Positions 27,694 through 36,980 of a stretch of 50,221 nt of DNA are shown in pieces. A program made the position numbers and the translations under genes. How positions within the stretch are numbered: the first letter of the stretch is position 1; each line of letters begins with the position of its first letter. Source of the DNA: an uncultured Victivallis sp. Lineage in GTDB: Bacteria > Verrucomicrobiota > Lentisphaeria > Victivallales > Victivallaceae. Below the pieces are notes generated by a model, which was not told the origin of the DNA, did not search any database, and was given only the letters and a program-made list of their open reading frames with translations. The stretch is taken from NCBI RefSeq assembly GCF_944391105.1, contig NZ_CALXSK010000027.1, positions 1 to 50,221 on the forward strand, given 5' to 3'.

Positions 27694-28722
27694 ATGTTGG
27701 TTCGCGAATTGATATTGCCTCACAACACCACCGAGTGTCATGCGTCGACGATTATTGAAATGCCTTCCGGCGATTTTCTGGCCGCCTGGTTCGAGGGCAC
27801 CAGGGAGGCGGCGCGGGATACGGCCATCTGGATCGCCCGACGTTCTCCCCGCGGCTGGGAAGAGCCGAGAGTTGCGATCAAGATGATTTACGAGGCGCAC
27901 TGGAATCCGGTTCTGTACCTCCTTCCGGACAAGAGAATCGCACTTTATTTCAAGGTGGGTTGCTCGGTCGCGTGCTGGAAAACCTACGTCATGTACAGCT
28001 ATGATGAAGGGGAGCATTGGAGCATTCCGGTCGAACTGGTCACCGGGGATCTTTCCGGCGGATGCGGGCCGGTCAAAAATCAGCCGCTGCTCCTGCGGAA
28101 CGGCATTCTGATTGCGCCCGCGTCCACGGAGCAGGGGAACTGGATGCCGTTTGTGGACATCAGTTTCAGCAGCGGGGAGGAGTGGGAAAAACGCGTTCCC
28201 GTGCCGCTTCCGACTTCCGTCGTTCAGACGCAGAAGAATTCCAGACCGGTCACGCTCGGATTGATTCAGCCGGCTCTCTGGGAGTCCGAACCCGGGGAGG
28301 TTCACATGCTGCTTCGAAGCAACAACGGAAGGATTTTCCGCAGTGATTCCCACGATTCCGGTCTGAGCTGGAGCGTGGCCTACGCGACGGAGCTCCCGAA
28401 CAACAACAGCGGAATCGACCTGAAGAAAATGCCGGACGGGCGGCTTATCCTCATTTGCAACATCAGCGACCAGAACTGGGGGCCCCGCAAGCAGATCGCC
28501 CTGCGTTACTCGGATGACAACGGAACGAGCTGGAGTGAGCCGTTCGTGCTGGAAGCCGCTCGGGAAGAGATGTTTTCCGCGAGACACAAAAGTGAGTTCT
28601 CCTATCCGACCGTTATCGTGACGTCCGAAGGAAAAATCGCAATGACTTATACATGGCACAGAGAAAATATCCGGTTTGTCATCGGCAGTTTTCTTGATTT
28701 TACAGGGTCCCAACATCAATGA
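27694..28722 (+). CDS. BNR-repeat sialidase-like protein
   Basis: A six-bladed propeller of about 342 residues. Asp-box motifs (S-x-D-x-G-x-x-W) occur as SYDEGEHW near 103, SDSHDSGLSW near 217 and SDDNGTSW near 273. The early HASTIIEMPSGDFLAAWFEG is typical of the BNR_2 domain (exo-alpha-sialidase annotation). This branch is often labelled sialidase without proof, so substrate is unsure; the DapA/NanA-type aldolase downstream would fit sialic acid. No signal peptide is seen. The ATG at 27694 is chosen because it follows the GH92 stop; an earlier overlapping ATG at 27631 exists. The spacing of 18 bases to the next gene implies cotranscription. Confidence 0.82.
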   Translation: MLVRELILPHNTTECHASTIIEMPSGDFLAAWFEGTREAARDTAIWIARRSPRGWEEPRVAIKMIYEAHWNPVLYLLPDKRIALYFKVGCSVACWKTYVMYSYDEGEHWSIPVELVTGDLSGGCGPVKNQPLLLRNGILIAPASTEQGNWMPFVDISFSSGEEWEKRVPVPLPTSVVQTQKNSRPVTLGLIQPALWESEPGEVHMLLRSNNGRIFRSDSHDSGLSWSVAYATELPNNNSGIDLKKMPDGRLILICNISDQNWGPRKQIALRYSDDNGTSWSEPFVLEAAREEMFSARHKSEFSYPTVIVTSEGKIAMTYTWHRENIRFVIGSFLDFTGSQHQ

Positions 28723-28740
28723 CGGAAAGGAGTTGCAGAA

Positions 28741-29475
28741 ATGAACAATCGCTTCCAGGCAATCCATCATGCAGTGAAATGTCATAATTTTACACTCATT
28801 GAATTATTAGTCGTTATTGCGATCATTGCGATTCTTGCGGCCATGCTTCTCCCGGCTTTGAACAAAGCGGAGAACCGGGCCAAGGGCATCAACTGCGTCA
28901 GCAATCAGAAGCAGGTGGCTCAGGTTTTCACGATGTATGCCGGCGACTATCAGGACTGGCTGCCGATCGCGACGAATCTCAGCAAAGAGACGAACGATCT
29001 GTCACGCATCTATTTCTGGGGAGGACAATTAAGTAAGCTGGGGTATTTCGCACTGGAATACAACGACAAGAAACTGACGCGCGGTGTCATTAACTGTCCT
29101 GCCGCATTCAAGCCTCTGAATGGAGTGCATATGTATGGAGTTAACTGCTACAACTACACAAACAATGAAATTCCACGGGGAATGCAGGGGCTCAAAGGGG
29201 ACTATGCCGTGAAACTTGCCAGTGTGGCAAAATACGGTACAAAGTATCCGATGCTCGGGGATGCCGCACGTGGGAAGGGGGATCCCACGTGGAATGAAGC
29301 CGCCTGGTTTTCGGCGGGAACCGGTACAAAACGGGTACGGGGAAACGATGGATCATTCTGCCTGTATGCGAGACACGACGGCAATGTCAGCCTGGCTTTT
29401 CCCGACGGGAGTGCAGGACTGAAAAATATTAATTGGGTTCTGGAAAAGAAAATTAATGACGTATTTGTCGATTGA
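28741..29475 (+). CDS. Pseudopilin-like protein with H-x9-DG domain
   Basis: 244 residues. A 16-residue leader ending in KCHN precedes [18 protein letters not shown], longer than usual for a prepilin. AAGGAG eight bases before the ATG supports this start. The globular part is beta-rich with two Cys in conserved places ([17 protein letters not shown]). The C-terminal [13 protein letters not shown] matches H, nine residues, DG. It follows the sialidase-like gene by 18 bases and precedes a second pseudopilin. The role is unknown; surface display alongside the locus enzymes is inferred. Confidence 0.9.
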   Translation: MNNRFQAIHHAVKCHNFTLIELLVVIAIIAILAAMLLPALNKAENRAKGINCVSNQKQVAQVFTMYAGDYQDWLPIATNLSKETNDLSRIYFWGGQLSKLGYFALEYNDKKLTRGVINCPAAFKPLNGVHMYGVNCYNYTNNEIPRGMQGLKGDYAVKLASVAKYGTKYPMLGDAARGKGDPTWNEAAWFSAGTGTKRVRGNDGSFCLYARHDGNVSLAFPDGSAGLKNINWVLEKKINDVFVD

Positions 29476-29505
29476 TGTCGGATGTCACCGGAACGTTTCT
29501 CCGCT

Positions 29506-29519
29506 CCTCTGCAAAGAGG
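29506..29519 (+). other. Intercistronic GNRA hairpin
   Basis: CCTCT-GCAA-AGAGG at 29506-29519 is a perfect 5-base stem with a GCAA tetraloop, in the 85-base gap between the two pseudopilin genes. No T run follows, so a processing or stability element is more likely than a terminator. Confidence 0.4.
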
Positions 29520-29560
29520 CGTTTGAATGTCACTCAATAACAATATAAGGTTAATTGGTT

Positions 29561-30265
29561 ATGAATAAAAAGTTTACACTTGTGGAACTCCTCGTTGTAA
29601 TTGCGATCATCGCGGTTCTGGCCGGCATGCTGCTTCCGGCTCTGAACAAGGCCCGCGACGCCGGGAAAAAGGTCTCCTGCATCAACAACCAGAAGCAGCT
29701 CATGACCGGTCATATCATGTATGCGAAGGATAATTCCGGTTTCATCGTAATCAAAAACCGTGTGCCGGGCGGCTTCAAGACCTGGGTCGAAGTGATCTGC
29801 GGTACCCCGAACTCTCCGGCTTACGTCAATTTAGCGGTGGCCGGCTGTCCGGCAATTCCCAAGCAGCTGTCGGAACCGAGTTACTGGGAGGATGTCTATG
29901 GCATGGTTGAATTGACGCAGGACAAGGAGTACGACACCAAGAAAACGGAGAATCTCGGGGACTGTTACGCGGGGCTGGACGCCTGGTCGGAGTACATTTA
30001 CACTCCGCAGATGCGCTCTCCTTCCCAGACGCCGATTCTCGGGGATTCCCTCAAGGACGCCATCTCCGGGGGAACGTATGCTTACTGGACTCCCTCCGTC
30101 TCGGGCGCGAGCGATGGGCGGCTCGGTCTTGTCCACAACAATTTCTGCAATGCCGGAATGGCGGACGGGCATGTGGAGTCGATGTCCAAGGGAATGCTGC
30201 GGGACAGCGCAATGGAAGTCCACGTCGTTCGGAATGCGTTCGGCGTGATCGAGGAGATGGAATGA
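29561..30265 (+). CDS. Pseudopilin-like protein with H-x9-DG domain
   Basis: 234 residues. Leader MNKK precedes [18 protein letters not shown], a textbook prepilin cleavage site. The beta-rich domain ends with [17 protein letters not shown], again exactly H-x9-DG. It shares only the general plan with the preceding pseudopilin (28741-29475), so the pair is not a recent duplication. The start ATG at 29561 has AAGG ten bases upstream. Next comes the secreted GH42-like enzyme, 59 bases on. Confidence 0.9.
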   Translation: MNKKFTLVELLVVIAIIAVLAGMLLPALNKARDAGKKVSCINNQKQLMTGHIMYAKDNSGFIVIKNRVPGGFKTWVEVICGTPNSPAYVNLAVAGCPAIPKQLSEPSYWEDVYGMVELTQDKEYDTKKTENLGDCYAGLDAWSEYIYTPQMRSPSQTPILGDSLKDAISGGTYAYWTPSVSGASDGRLGLVHNNFCNAGMADGHVESMSKGMLRDSAMEVHVVRNAFGVIEEME

Positions 30266-30324
30266 ACCATCCGGAATAAAGCCTTTTTTATTGCAAACAA
30301 ATTACTTACATGGAGGATGCCGCA

Positions 30325-32607
30325 ATGTCGTTTTCCCGTTCCTGTCTGTCCGCATCGCTGATCGCCGGTTTTGCCCTTGCTCTGCCGGGGCTGGCGGCGA
30401 AGCCGGAGCCGGTGGCCGGTTCCGCAGAAATCAAAGTCGCGCAGAAGGATTTTTCGCAGGAGTTCTGCGATGCGCAACTCGAAAAAATCCGCAAACAGAT
30501 CCAGCGAGTCGAGGATCTTGCGAAGAAATTCGACGCCTTCTACGGCGAAAAACCGCAGAGCGCCTATGTTACCGTGCCGATCCAGATCCTGAAATTCCGG
30601 TTGCCGAAACTCGAACAGGATCTCGTTCAGGCCGATACGGATGACATGAAACAGTTCTATGCGGAACGGATCGCGATGGGAACTCAGGCGACCGATGATG
30701 CTCTGGATGATCTGCAGGCTCGTTATGACAAGCTGAAAGCGGGAGGCAAACTGCCCGACGCATGGCAATACCAATCCTCGAAAATCCAGCTTGTGAACGG
30801 CTGGCCGGTGGCGACCGTGAAAAACGAATCCGGAGAACAGAAGCGTCAGCCGCTGATCTTTACCGGATACGGGCATCGTTTTCAGGAGCTCACCCGCGAC
30901 ATCGCGCTTTTTCCGAAAACAGGCGTCAATTTCATTCAGGTGGAACTTGGGCCCTATTCCGTTTTCCCGGTCAAAGGGAAAAAACAGGAATTCGAACCGG
31001 ATTTCACGGCTTACAACGAGCTGCTTGAGCCGCTTATGAAAAAAGCCTGGGAGAACAATGTGGCGATCTGTCTGCTGATCTCTCCGCATTACATCCCCGG
31101 CTGGTTGAGTCAGGAGTTTCCGGATCTCAGCTTTTCCAAGCACCGGACTCCCGTCGGTCACCCCATGTTCAAAAAAATGATGCAGGAGCACATCAGAGCC
31201 CTGATTCCCAAAGTGAAATCGAGTCCGTATGCGGGGGCGATCCACAGCATCTGCCTCGCCAACGAACCGGAACTCGATGGCCGCCCGCGCTCGTTCGACC
31301 GCGAACTCTTCATCAAATGGATGTGGGAAACCTATGGCGACATCGCAAAGTTCAATGCTCTTGCCAAACGCGACTACAAAAACTTCGACGAGCTTGCCGA
31401 CGCGATTGACAAAGATGACGCCGCGACCTATCAGTTCTACAACTTCAACGCTCTGAGATTCGCCCGGTGGCACCGTTTCCTGGCGGAGGAGGTGAAGAAA
31501 TACTGGCCGGAGATTCCGGTTCATGCCAAAGTCAACACGGGAGCGACGGCTTTCGGAGGCGGACGCCGGGGCACCGATCTGGAGATGTTCTCCGAATTCA
31601 GCGATTACAACGGAAATGACAACTATGTATGCACCAATAATATGCATACTTCAACGATCAACCTCGGACAATCGACGGTGATCCACGAACTGCAGGTCTC
31701 CGGGAAGCCGGTCTCAATCGTCAACTCGGAGAATCACATCATCTGGGACTTCGACAAGCGTCCTTACACATACGATCACATCTATCTGGCGTTGTTCCAT
31801 CAATACGTCTCGGGCGTCAGCGGCATCGCCACGTGGATCTACTACGATTACGACTACGCCTGGGTCGTGAACAAGGAACGCGGCGAAAGTTCCAACATCT
31901 ATCTGCGTCCCGGGAATCTGGTCGCCCATGCCGTCGCGGAACTCGACGGACAGCGGCTGGCGCCGTATCTGATGAAATTCATGCAGTCGCAGCCGGAACT
32001 GGCGGTGCTGTACTCTTACACGACCTCCACCATCAACGGGAACAGTCGCGGCTATCTGGAGGGACTGCTTTCCAAGCTGGGTTACAAGGGGCACCGGGTG
32101 CGGTTCGTCACGGAAAAGCAGCTTTCGGAAAACAATCTCGGCAAAACCAGAGTCATTCTGATCGGGAAACAGATCTCCGTGTCACAAAAGGCGCTGGCCG
32201 GACTGAAACGTTTTGCGGAACAGGGCGGGAAGATTCTGGTCGATGAAACCAGCCTCAAAAATGATGAGTTCGGCAATCCGGTCAAAATCGACTTCCCGGT
32301 GGAGAAGATCGCGACGGAACCGGTTCCCGCGGAGCTTTACGAACTCTGGAAGAAGGAGATCACGCCGCTGCCGGTGGAACTCTCCTGGCCGGAGAAGATG
32401 CATTTCGTTTGCCGCATTGTTCCGGATGGAGAAGGCGCGTATCTGATCTACCTGGTCAACCATCGATATGATCAGAAGGGAATACCGGTAAAACTGATCG
32501 GGGCGGGCAGCTGCCATGATCTGATTGAGGATGAACCGGCGGGAGATCAGCTGGTACTCAAACCGCTTCAACCGAAGCTGCTCCGTTTTGTGCCCGCTTC
32601 GAAGTAG
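30325..32607 (+). CDS. Secreted GH42-like clan GH-A hydrolase
   Basis: 760 residues with a signal peptide (SLIAGFALALPGLAA, cut near residue 27). Residues 35-150 are helical and charged, unusual for the family. The barrel spans about 170-540: GVNFIQVELGPYSVFP, then ICLANEPELDG with probable acid/base E314, KFNALAKRDYKNFDEL (the GH42-type helix), and SIVNSENH with probable nucleophile E469. Residues 560-680 resemble the glutamine-amidotransferase-like trimerisation domain of beta-galactosidases (GKTRVILIGKQISVS). A beta-galactosidase activity fits the locus but the family is not certain. GGAGG eight bases upstream sets the start. Confidence 0.75.
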   Translation: MSFSRSCLSASLIAGFALALPGLAAKPEPVAGSAEIKVAQKDFSQEFCDAQLEKIRKQIQRVEDLAKKFDAFYGEKPQSAYVTVPIQILKFRLPKLEQDLVQADTDDMKQFYAERIAMGTQATDDALDDLQARYDKLKAGGKLPDAWQYQSSKIQLVNGWPVATVKNESGEQKRQPLIFTGYGHRFQELTRDIALFPKTGVNFIQVELGPYSVFPVKGKKQEFEPDFTAYNELLEPLMKKAWENNVAICLLISPHYIPGWLSQEFPDLSFSKHRTPVGHPMFKKMMQEHIRALIPKVKSSPYAGAIHSICLANEPELDGRPRSFDRELFIKWMWETYGDIAKFNALAKRDYKNFDELADAIDKDDAATYQFYNFNALRFARWHRFLAEEVKKYWPEIPVHAKVNTGATAFGGGRRGTDLEMFSEFSDYNGNDNYVCTNNMHTSTINLGQSTVIHELQVSGKPVSIVNSENHIIWDFDKRPYTYDHIYLALFHQYVSGVSGIATWIYYDYDYAWVVNKERGESSNIYLRPGNLVAHAVAELDGQRLAPYLMKFMQSQPELAVLYSYTTSTINGNSRGYLEGLLSKLGYKGHRVRFVTEKQLSENNLGKTRVILIGKQISVSQKALAGLKRFAEQGGKILVDETSLKNDEFGNPVKIDFPVEKIATEPVPAELYELWKKEITPLPVELSWPEKMHFVCRIVPDGEGAYLIYLVNHRYDQKGIPVKLIGAGSCHDLIEDEPAGDQLVLKPLQPKLLRFVPASK

Positions 32608-32615
32608 GCGGGGAG

Positions 32616-32671
32616 CTGTTTCCGGAAGCCGACTGCCCGGCCAGGAACGGCAGGCGCGGCTTCCGGAACAG
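32616..32671 (+). other. Long intergenic stem-loop
   Basis: TTCCGGAAGCCG pairs perfectly with CGGCTTCCGGAA, extended outward by CTGT/ACAG and inward by CTGCC/GGCAG. It fills half of the 102-base gap between the GH42-like and aldolase genes. Without a T tail it is more likely an mRNA stabiliser or partial terminator that sets expression steps in the operon. Confidence 0.5.
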
Positions 32672-32709
32672 GGTTCGACACGATTTCCATAATCAAGCTG
32701 TTAGAGAAA

Positions 32710-33639
32710 ATGAAGAAGGATTTTGCTGGGATTATCCCGCCGGTCGTCACCCCCCTTACCGCCGGCAGGGAACTTGACCGGGAGGGGCTGGAACGTCTGC
32801 TGGAACATATCATTTCCGGCGGAGTGCACGGATTGTTCATTCTCGGTACCACCGGAGAAGGCCCCGCTCTCGGGGAAAAACTTCAGCACGACATGATCCG
32901 GGAGTCGATGCGCATTGTCCGGAATCGTCTGCCGGTTCTGGTCGGAGTCTCCGCCGCGGCGTTTGCCGACTCCGCCGCTCTGGCGGAGTTCGCCCGGCGG
33001 AACGGCTGTACCGGAGTCGTAGCCGCTCCGCCGTGTTATTTCTGCCTCGGAGATGCGGAGTTGCTCGATTATTACCAGGCGCTCGCCCGGACGGTCAGGC
33101 TGCCGCTTTTTGTCTACAATATGCCGGGGATGACCAAGAGTTATCTCAAACCGGCGCTCGTCCGCCGGATCGCGGAGATTCCCGGCGTTCGCGGATACAA
33201 GGACAGTTCCGGCAACATGGTGGATTTCCATGAGGTGCTTCTGGCCTTGAAGGATCGCCCGGACTTCTCCATCTTCATCGGGCCGGAGGAGCTGCTCGGG
33301 GAAGCTGTGCTGATGGGGGCGGACGGCGGAGTCTCCGGAGGCGCCAATCTGAATCCCCGGCTGTTCGTCAGAATGTATCAGGCCGCCGGGGACGGGAATT
33401 TGACTGAAATGCGGGAATGCCAGCGGGAAATCTACGCCCAGCGGCGGCTGTACGGGCTCGGAAAATTCCAGTCAAGCATGATCAAGGGGCTGAAATCCGC
33501 TTTGCGTCAGTGCGGAATCTGCGAAGATTATCTGTCGGCTCCGTTCAACCATTTCGAACCGGATTGCGCCGGAGAAGTTGCCGCCATTCTGAAAAATCTG
33601 CATCTGTCTCCCGATGCCGGATCGGCGGATCCGTCATGA
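32710..33639 (+). CDS. DapA/NanA-family Schiff-base aldolase
   Basis: A class I aldolase or lyase of 309 residues. GTTGE is at 46-50, Y136 lies in VYNMPGMT and the Schiff-base K164 in GYKDSSGN. In true dihydrodipicolinate synthase the residue after YNxPx is an Arg that binds aspartate semialdehyde; here it is M141, arguing for a catabolic enzyme. N-acetylneuraminate lyase normally has Ser-Thr instead of the Thr-Thr here, so 2-keto-3-deoxy sugar aldolase remains possible. With a sialidase-like gene in the same series, sialic acid cleavage to ManNAc and pyruvate is an attractive but unproven role. Confidence 0.85.
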   Translation: MKKDFAGIIPPVVTPLTAGRELDREGLERLLEHIISGGVHGLFILGTTGEGPALGEKLQHDMIRESMRIVRNRLPVLVGVSAAAFADSAALAEFARRNGCTGVVAAPPCYFCLGDAELLDYYQALARTVRLPLFVYNMPGMTKSYLKPALVRRIAEIPGVRGYKDSSGNMVDFHEVLLALKDRPDFSIFIGPEELLGEAVLMGADGGVSGGANLNPRLFVRMYQAAGDGNLTEMRECQREIYAQRRLYGLGKFQSSMIKGLKSALRQCGICEDYLSAPFNHFEPDCAGEVAAILKNLHLSPDAGSADPS

Positions 33640-33725
33640 TTCCGTGCTGAAACCTGCGGCACACTCCGCATTCCCGATCACAGGGAGCTCTTATGCAGAA
33701 AACGAAGAAAGGATGAGTAGTCAAC

Positions 33726-36200
33726 ATGGCAACGATCGATTTGGCCGGAACCTGGCAGCTGACCTGCGGCAAGGCGGATTTTTCCGCCGTTGATGCAGAA
33801 CTTCCGGGCGATAATTACAGTGCGCTTCAGAAAGCGGGAGTGATTCCCGACCCGAACCTGCTCGACCAGGAAAACCTGGTTCAGTGGGTCCGGGACTATG
33901 ACTGGACCTGGAGCCGGAGCATCCACATTGAACCCGGATTCCTGAAGCAGAAACGCATCTGGCTCACGCTGGAATCCGTCGATACGGTCGCCCGGATTCG
34001 CATCAACGGAAAGCTCGCCGCGGAAACCGAAAACATGTTTCTGCGCTTGCGGACGGATGTCCGGGAGCTGCTGACCGCCGGAGAAAACCGGATCGAAATC
34101 GAGATCTTCCGTCCCGAAGCGTACATCGAAGAACAGAAGAAAAAGCTCTCTTTGCCCATCGCGAATCTGCCCGAGGGAGACCCCCGCATCCCCGGTTACA
34201 ACCTGATCCGCAAAATCCAGTGTCAGGGGGGCTGGGACTGGGGCATCCGTCTGCTGGTCAGCGGCGTCTACGGGGAAATGTCCCTGTCCGGGTCTGACGG
34301 AGAACGGCTGGAACATGTTTTCACGGAACAGCGCTTTTCCGGCAATCACTGCCGCCTGACGGTCACGGCGGAAGTCGACGCTCTTGAGAGCGGTTCCGCC
34401 TCGCTGGAGTTTTCCTTCAACGGCGAGAGAAAAACCGTTGCGGCAGATCTCTCCTCTGGAATCAACCGGGTTGCGGCGGATTTCGACGTCGCCGGGCCGA
34501 AGCTCTGGTATCCGGCCGGTTATGGAGAACAGCCGCTCTACCCTTTGACCGTGACTCTGAACGGGAACACCATTGCCAGACGGATTGCCTTGCGGACAGT
34601 TGAGACCATCAGCGAGGTGGATGAAAACGGCAGAAGTTTTCTTTTCCGGGTCAACGGGATCGATCTCTTCGCCAAAGGCGCGAACTGGATTCCGATGGAT
34701 CCGCATCCGCAGGCCTGTACGCGCGAACGGTATGAAGAACTGCTCGACGCCGCGCTCGAAGCGAACATGAACATGTTGCGTGTCTGGGGGGGCGGACGTT
34801 ACGAAGCGGACGACTTTTACGACCTGTGCGACGAAAAGGGGCTGCTGGTCTGGCAGGACTGCATGTTCTCCTGCGCCCGCTACCGGATTGACGACGCTTT
34901 TCTCCGTTCCGTAACCCGGGAGCTGGAGTATCAGGTCAAACGGCTGCGGGACCACGGCTGCATCGCGCTCTGGTGCGGTGACAATGAATGCGGAAACTTC
35001 GTGCCCGGCGCTCTCGCGGAAAAAAATCTGGAATTGCTGCGGTGGTACGACCGGTTCAATCAGGTCGTGAAATCCGCCGTCGGAAAGGCCGATCCGACCC
35101 GCTGTTTCTGGTCGACTTCTCCGGCGGACGGGCCGGATGCGCTCTTCGGAAATCTTCATGTCGATCAGGGGGACTTTCATTTCTGGGAAGTGTGGAGCGG
35201 CAGGAGGAATTACGAACATTACCGCTCGATCAAACCGCGTTTCTGTTCCGAATTCGGATTTGAGGCGTTTCCCTGCCGGGATACGGTTGCGTTTTACATG
35301 GCGGACAACCTTGACAACTGCAATGTGACTTCGGCAATCGCGGAGCACCATCAGCGCTTTCCGGAAGGCAATGTCATGATCGTCGAGATGATCGCCAGAA
35401 ATTTTCCGGTTCCGGAGACGTTTGAAGATTACATTTATCTCAGTCAGGTTCTGCAGGCCGTCTCCATCAAGACCGCGGTGGAATACTGGCACTCTCTCAA
35501 GCCGCTCTGCATGGGCACGCTTTTCTGGCAGCTGAACGACAACTGGCCGGTCGCCTCATGTTCCAGCATCGACTATTTCGGCAGATGGAAGCAGCTTCAC
35601 TATCAGGCCAGACGCTTCTTTTCCCCCGTCACGGGAAGTCTGATTCCCCAGGGGGACAAAATCGATTTCCACGCGGTCAGCGATCTCGCGGTTCCGCTCA
35701 AGGGGGAAGCCGTGATCTCGGTTCTGCGGTTTGACGGAACTTTGCGGAAACGGCACATCGTCCCGGTGGAACTGGCTCCGCAGGAAGCGAAGTTGTGTGC
35801 GGAATTTTTCCTCGCCGAACTGACGGATCAGCCGGAGGAGAGTTTTTTCCATCTGGAACTGTTTCTGCGGGCGGAGGAGCGGGAATACGTTTTCCGGAAT
35901 GAATGTTTCCCCGCTCCGTTCAAGCGGTGTCGTTTGCTTGCGCCGGAGATTATCCGCGAGCTCGAAGTCGACGGGCTGGAGGGAAGGCTCCTGCTGAAAA
36001 CAGACCGCCCGGCGTTTTTCGTTTTTGTGGAATTTTCAAATATCGCGGCACATTTTTCCGACAACAGCTTCACTCTGCTGCCGGGGGAACCCGTGAAACT
36101 TTCTTTCCGACTGCGGGAACCAGCATCGCGGGAAACGTTGAACAAGGCATTGCGCCTCCGGGAGTTGTCCGGCTGTCTCAGGAAACGGGCAAGGCCATGA
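33726..36200 (+). CDS. GH2 beta-mannosidase
   Basis: 824 residues, expected to remove terminal beta-linked mannose, such as the core Man-beta-GlcNAc of N-glycans or mannan oligosaccharides. The N-terminal sandwich (LAGTWQLTCG, then GGWDWGIRLLVSGVYG) is typical of beta-mannosidases. The barrel carries NMLRVWGGGRYEADDFYDLC, acid/base E421 in WCGDNECGNF and nucleophile E509 in FCSEFGFEAFP. WQLNDNWPVASCSSIDYFGR is the later mannosidase motif. There is no signal peptide. It follows the aldolase by 86 bases and ends the main run of hydrolases. Confidence 0.93.
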   Translation: MATIDLAGTWQLTCGKADFSAVDAELPGDNYSALQKAGVIPDPNLLDQENLVQWVRDYDWTWSRSIHIEPGFLKQKRIWLTLESVDTVARIRINGKLAAETENMFLRLRTDVRELLTAGENRIEIEIFRPEAYIEEQKKKLSLPIANLPEGDPRIPGYNLIRKIQCQGGWDWGIRLLVSGVYGEMSLSGSDGERLEHVFTEQRFSGNHCRLTVTAEVDALESGSASLEFSFNGERKTVAADLSSGINRVAADFDVAGPKLWYPAGYGEQPLYPLTVTLNGNTIARRIALRTVETISEVDENGRSFLFRVNGIDLFAKGANWIPMDPHPQACTRERYEELLDAALEANMNMLRVWGGGRYEADDFYDLCDEKGLLVWQDCMFSCARYRIDDAFLRSVTRELEYQVKRLRDHGCIALWCGDNECGNFVPGALAEKNLELLRWYDRFNQVVKSAVGKADPTRCFWSTSPADGPDALFGNLHVDQGDFHFWEVWSGRRNYEHYRSIKPRFCSEFGFEAFPCRDTVAFYMADNLDNCNVTSAIAEHHQRFPEGNVMIVEMIARNFPVPETFEDYIYLSQVLQAVSIKTAVEYWHSLKPLCMGTLFWQLNDNWPVASCSSIDYFGRWKQLHYQARRFFSPVTGSLIPQGDKIDFHAVSDLAVPLKGEAVISVLRFDGTLRKRHIVPVELAPQEAKLCAEFFLAELTDQPEESFFHLELFLRAEEREYVFRNECFPAPFKRCRLLAPEIIRELEVDGLEGRLLLKTDRPAFFVFVEFSNIAAHFSDNSFTLLPGEPVKLSFRLREPASRETLNKALRLRELSGCLRKRARP

Positions 36201-36565
36201 GGGTCAGCCCCATACGTGTTCCGGAAAACTTCGCCATGGCCTGCGCGGCGCAACGGCTCGATTTCCCATAAAAAAATCCGATCCGCACTATCCTCTTGCG
36301 CTTCGGGACAGCGGTACGGAATCCCGTTCCGGCTGGTCTTGTTCCGGAGTCGACGTTTTCTGCGCCGGCCGGGCTGCCGCATCCTCGATTCATGACGGTC
36401 AGGGAGATCGGCGGGCTCTTCTCCCCGCGCGCGAACAGCGCAGGCGCCGCAGAGACGTCCCGAAGAGCACGGTGTCGGAAAATGACATTTTTTTCACGGA
36501 AAATGCCATTCCATTCCGGTCTTCGCCGTTGTATAATATATCCGGCAACAGGAATGGGAACTGCG
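36201..36565. other. Non-coding gap with a -10 box
   Basis: I see no supported gene in these 365 bases. A TATAAT at 36532-36537 lies 28 bases before the decayed gene at 36566, without a clear -35. The stretch may hold further decayed sequence, but no family is recognisable. Confidence 0.4.
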
Positions 36566-36960
36566 ATGAATGAACGGATGCGGCGACTGATCAATGATAC
36601 ACTGACGGAAGATCTGAATCCTTCTCCGGTCACGGTGGAATACGATCCTCTTGATCTGAAGCCGGCGGAACCGATGATGATTGCCCGCGCATTTTCGAAT
36701 ATCTGCAGGCGCAGCCCGTCAAACTCCCGCCGGAGCTGTTTGTCCGCGTTTACGGGCACACCCGGCATACGCCGCCGGTTGACGGCAAGTACGCGGAATC
36801 TCATTTGGTCACATAGGCGGTCACACGATTGATCATGAGGACGGATACAATATGCTCCGGGCGCGCGACTGCAATGTTCTTCGTCCGCTTGCGTCCCGGG
36901 CGGTCCGGCTGGCGTGGCTCAAACGGATTGCGGAAAATAAAATACCACGAAAAATGTCAG
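36566..36960 (+). pseudogene. Decayed gene, N-terminal remnant of unknown enzyme
   Basis: A good start (GGGA seven bases before ATG at 36566, TATAAT further up) begins MNERMRRLINDTLTEDLNPS, continuing to DPLDLKPAE. Protein-like sequence then moves to a second frame (CPRIFEYLQAQPVKLPPEL, VYGHTRHTPPVDGKYAESH) until a TAG at 36814-36816. It continues in a third frame as FGHIGGHTIDHEDGYNMLRA. Two frame changes and abrupt loss near the SDR gene show a decayed gene. The pattern faintly recalls the N-terminal region of glycyl-radical (pyruvate formate-lyase-like) proteins; I would not rely on that. Confidence 0.55.
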
Positions 36961-36980
36961 AAAACAGCAGAGGTGGAAAG

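Noticed and set aside
32616..32671. Intrinsic terminator within the GH92 locus
   Set aside because: The stem is strong but no T run follows, and downstream genes have no clear promoter of their own.
32710..33639. Biosynthetic dihydrodipicolinate synthase (dapA)
   Set aside because: The DapA-specific Arg after YNxPx is missing and the gene lies in a catabolic sugar locus.
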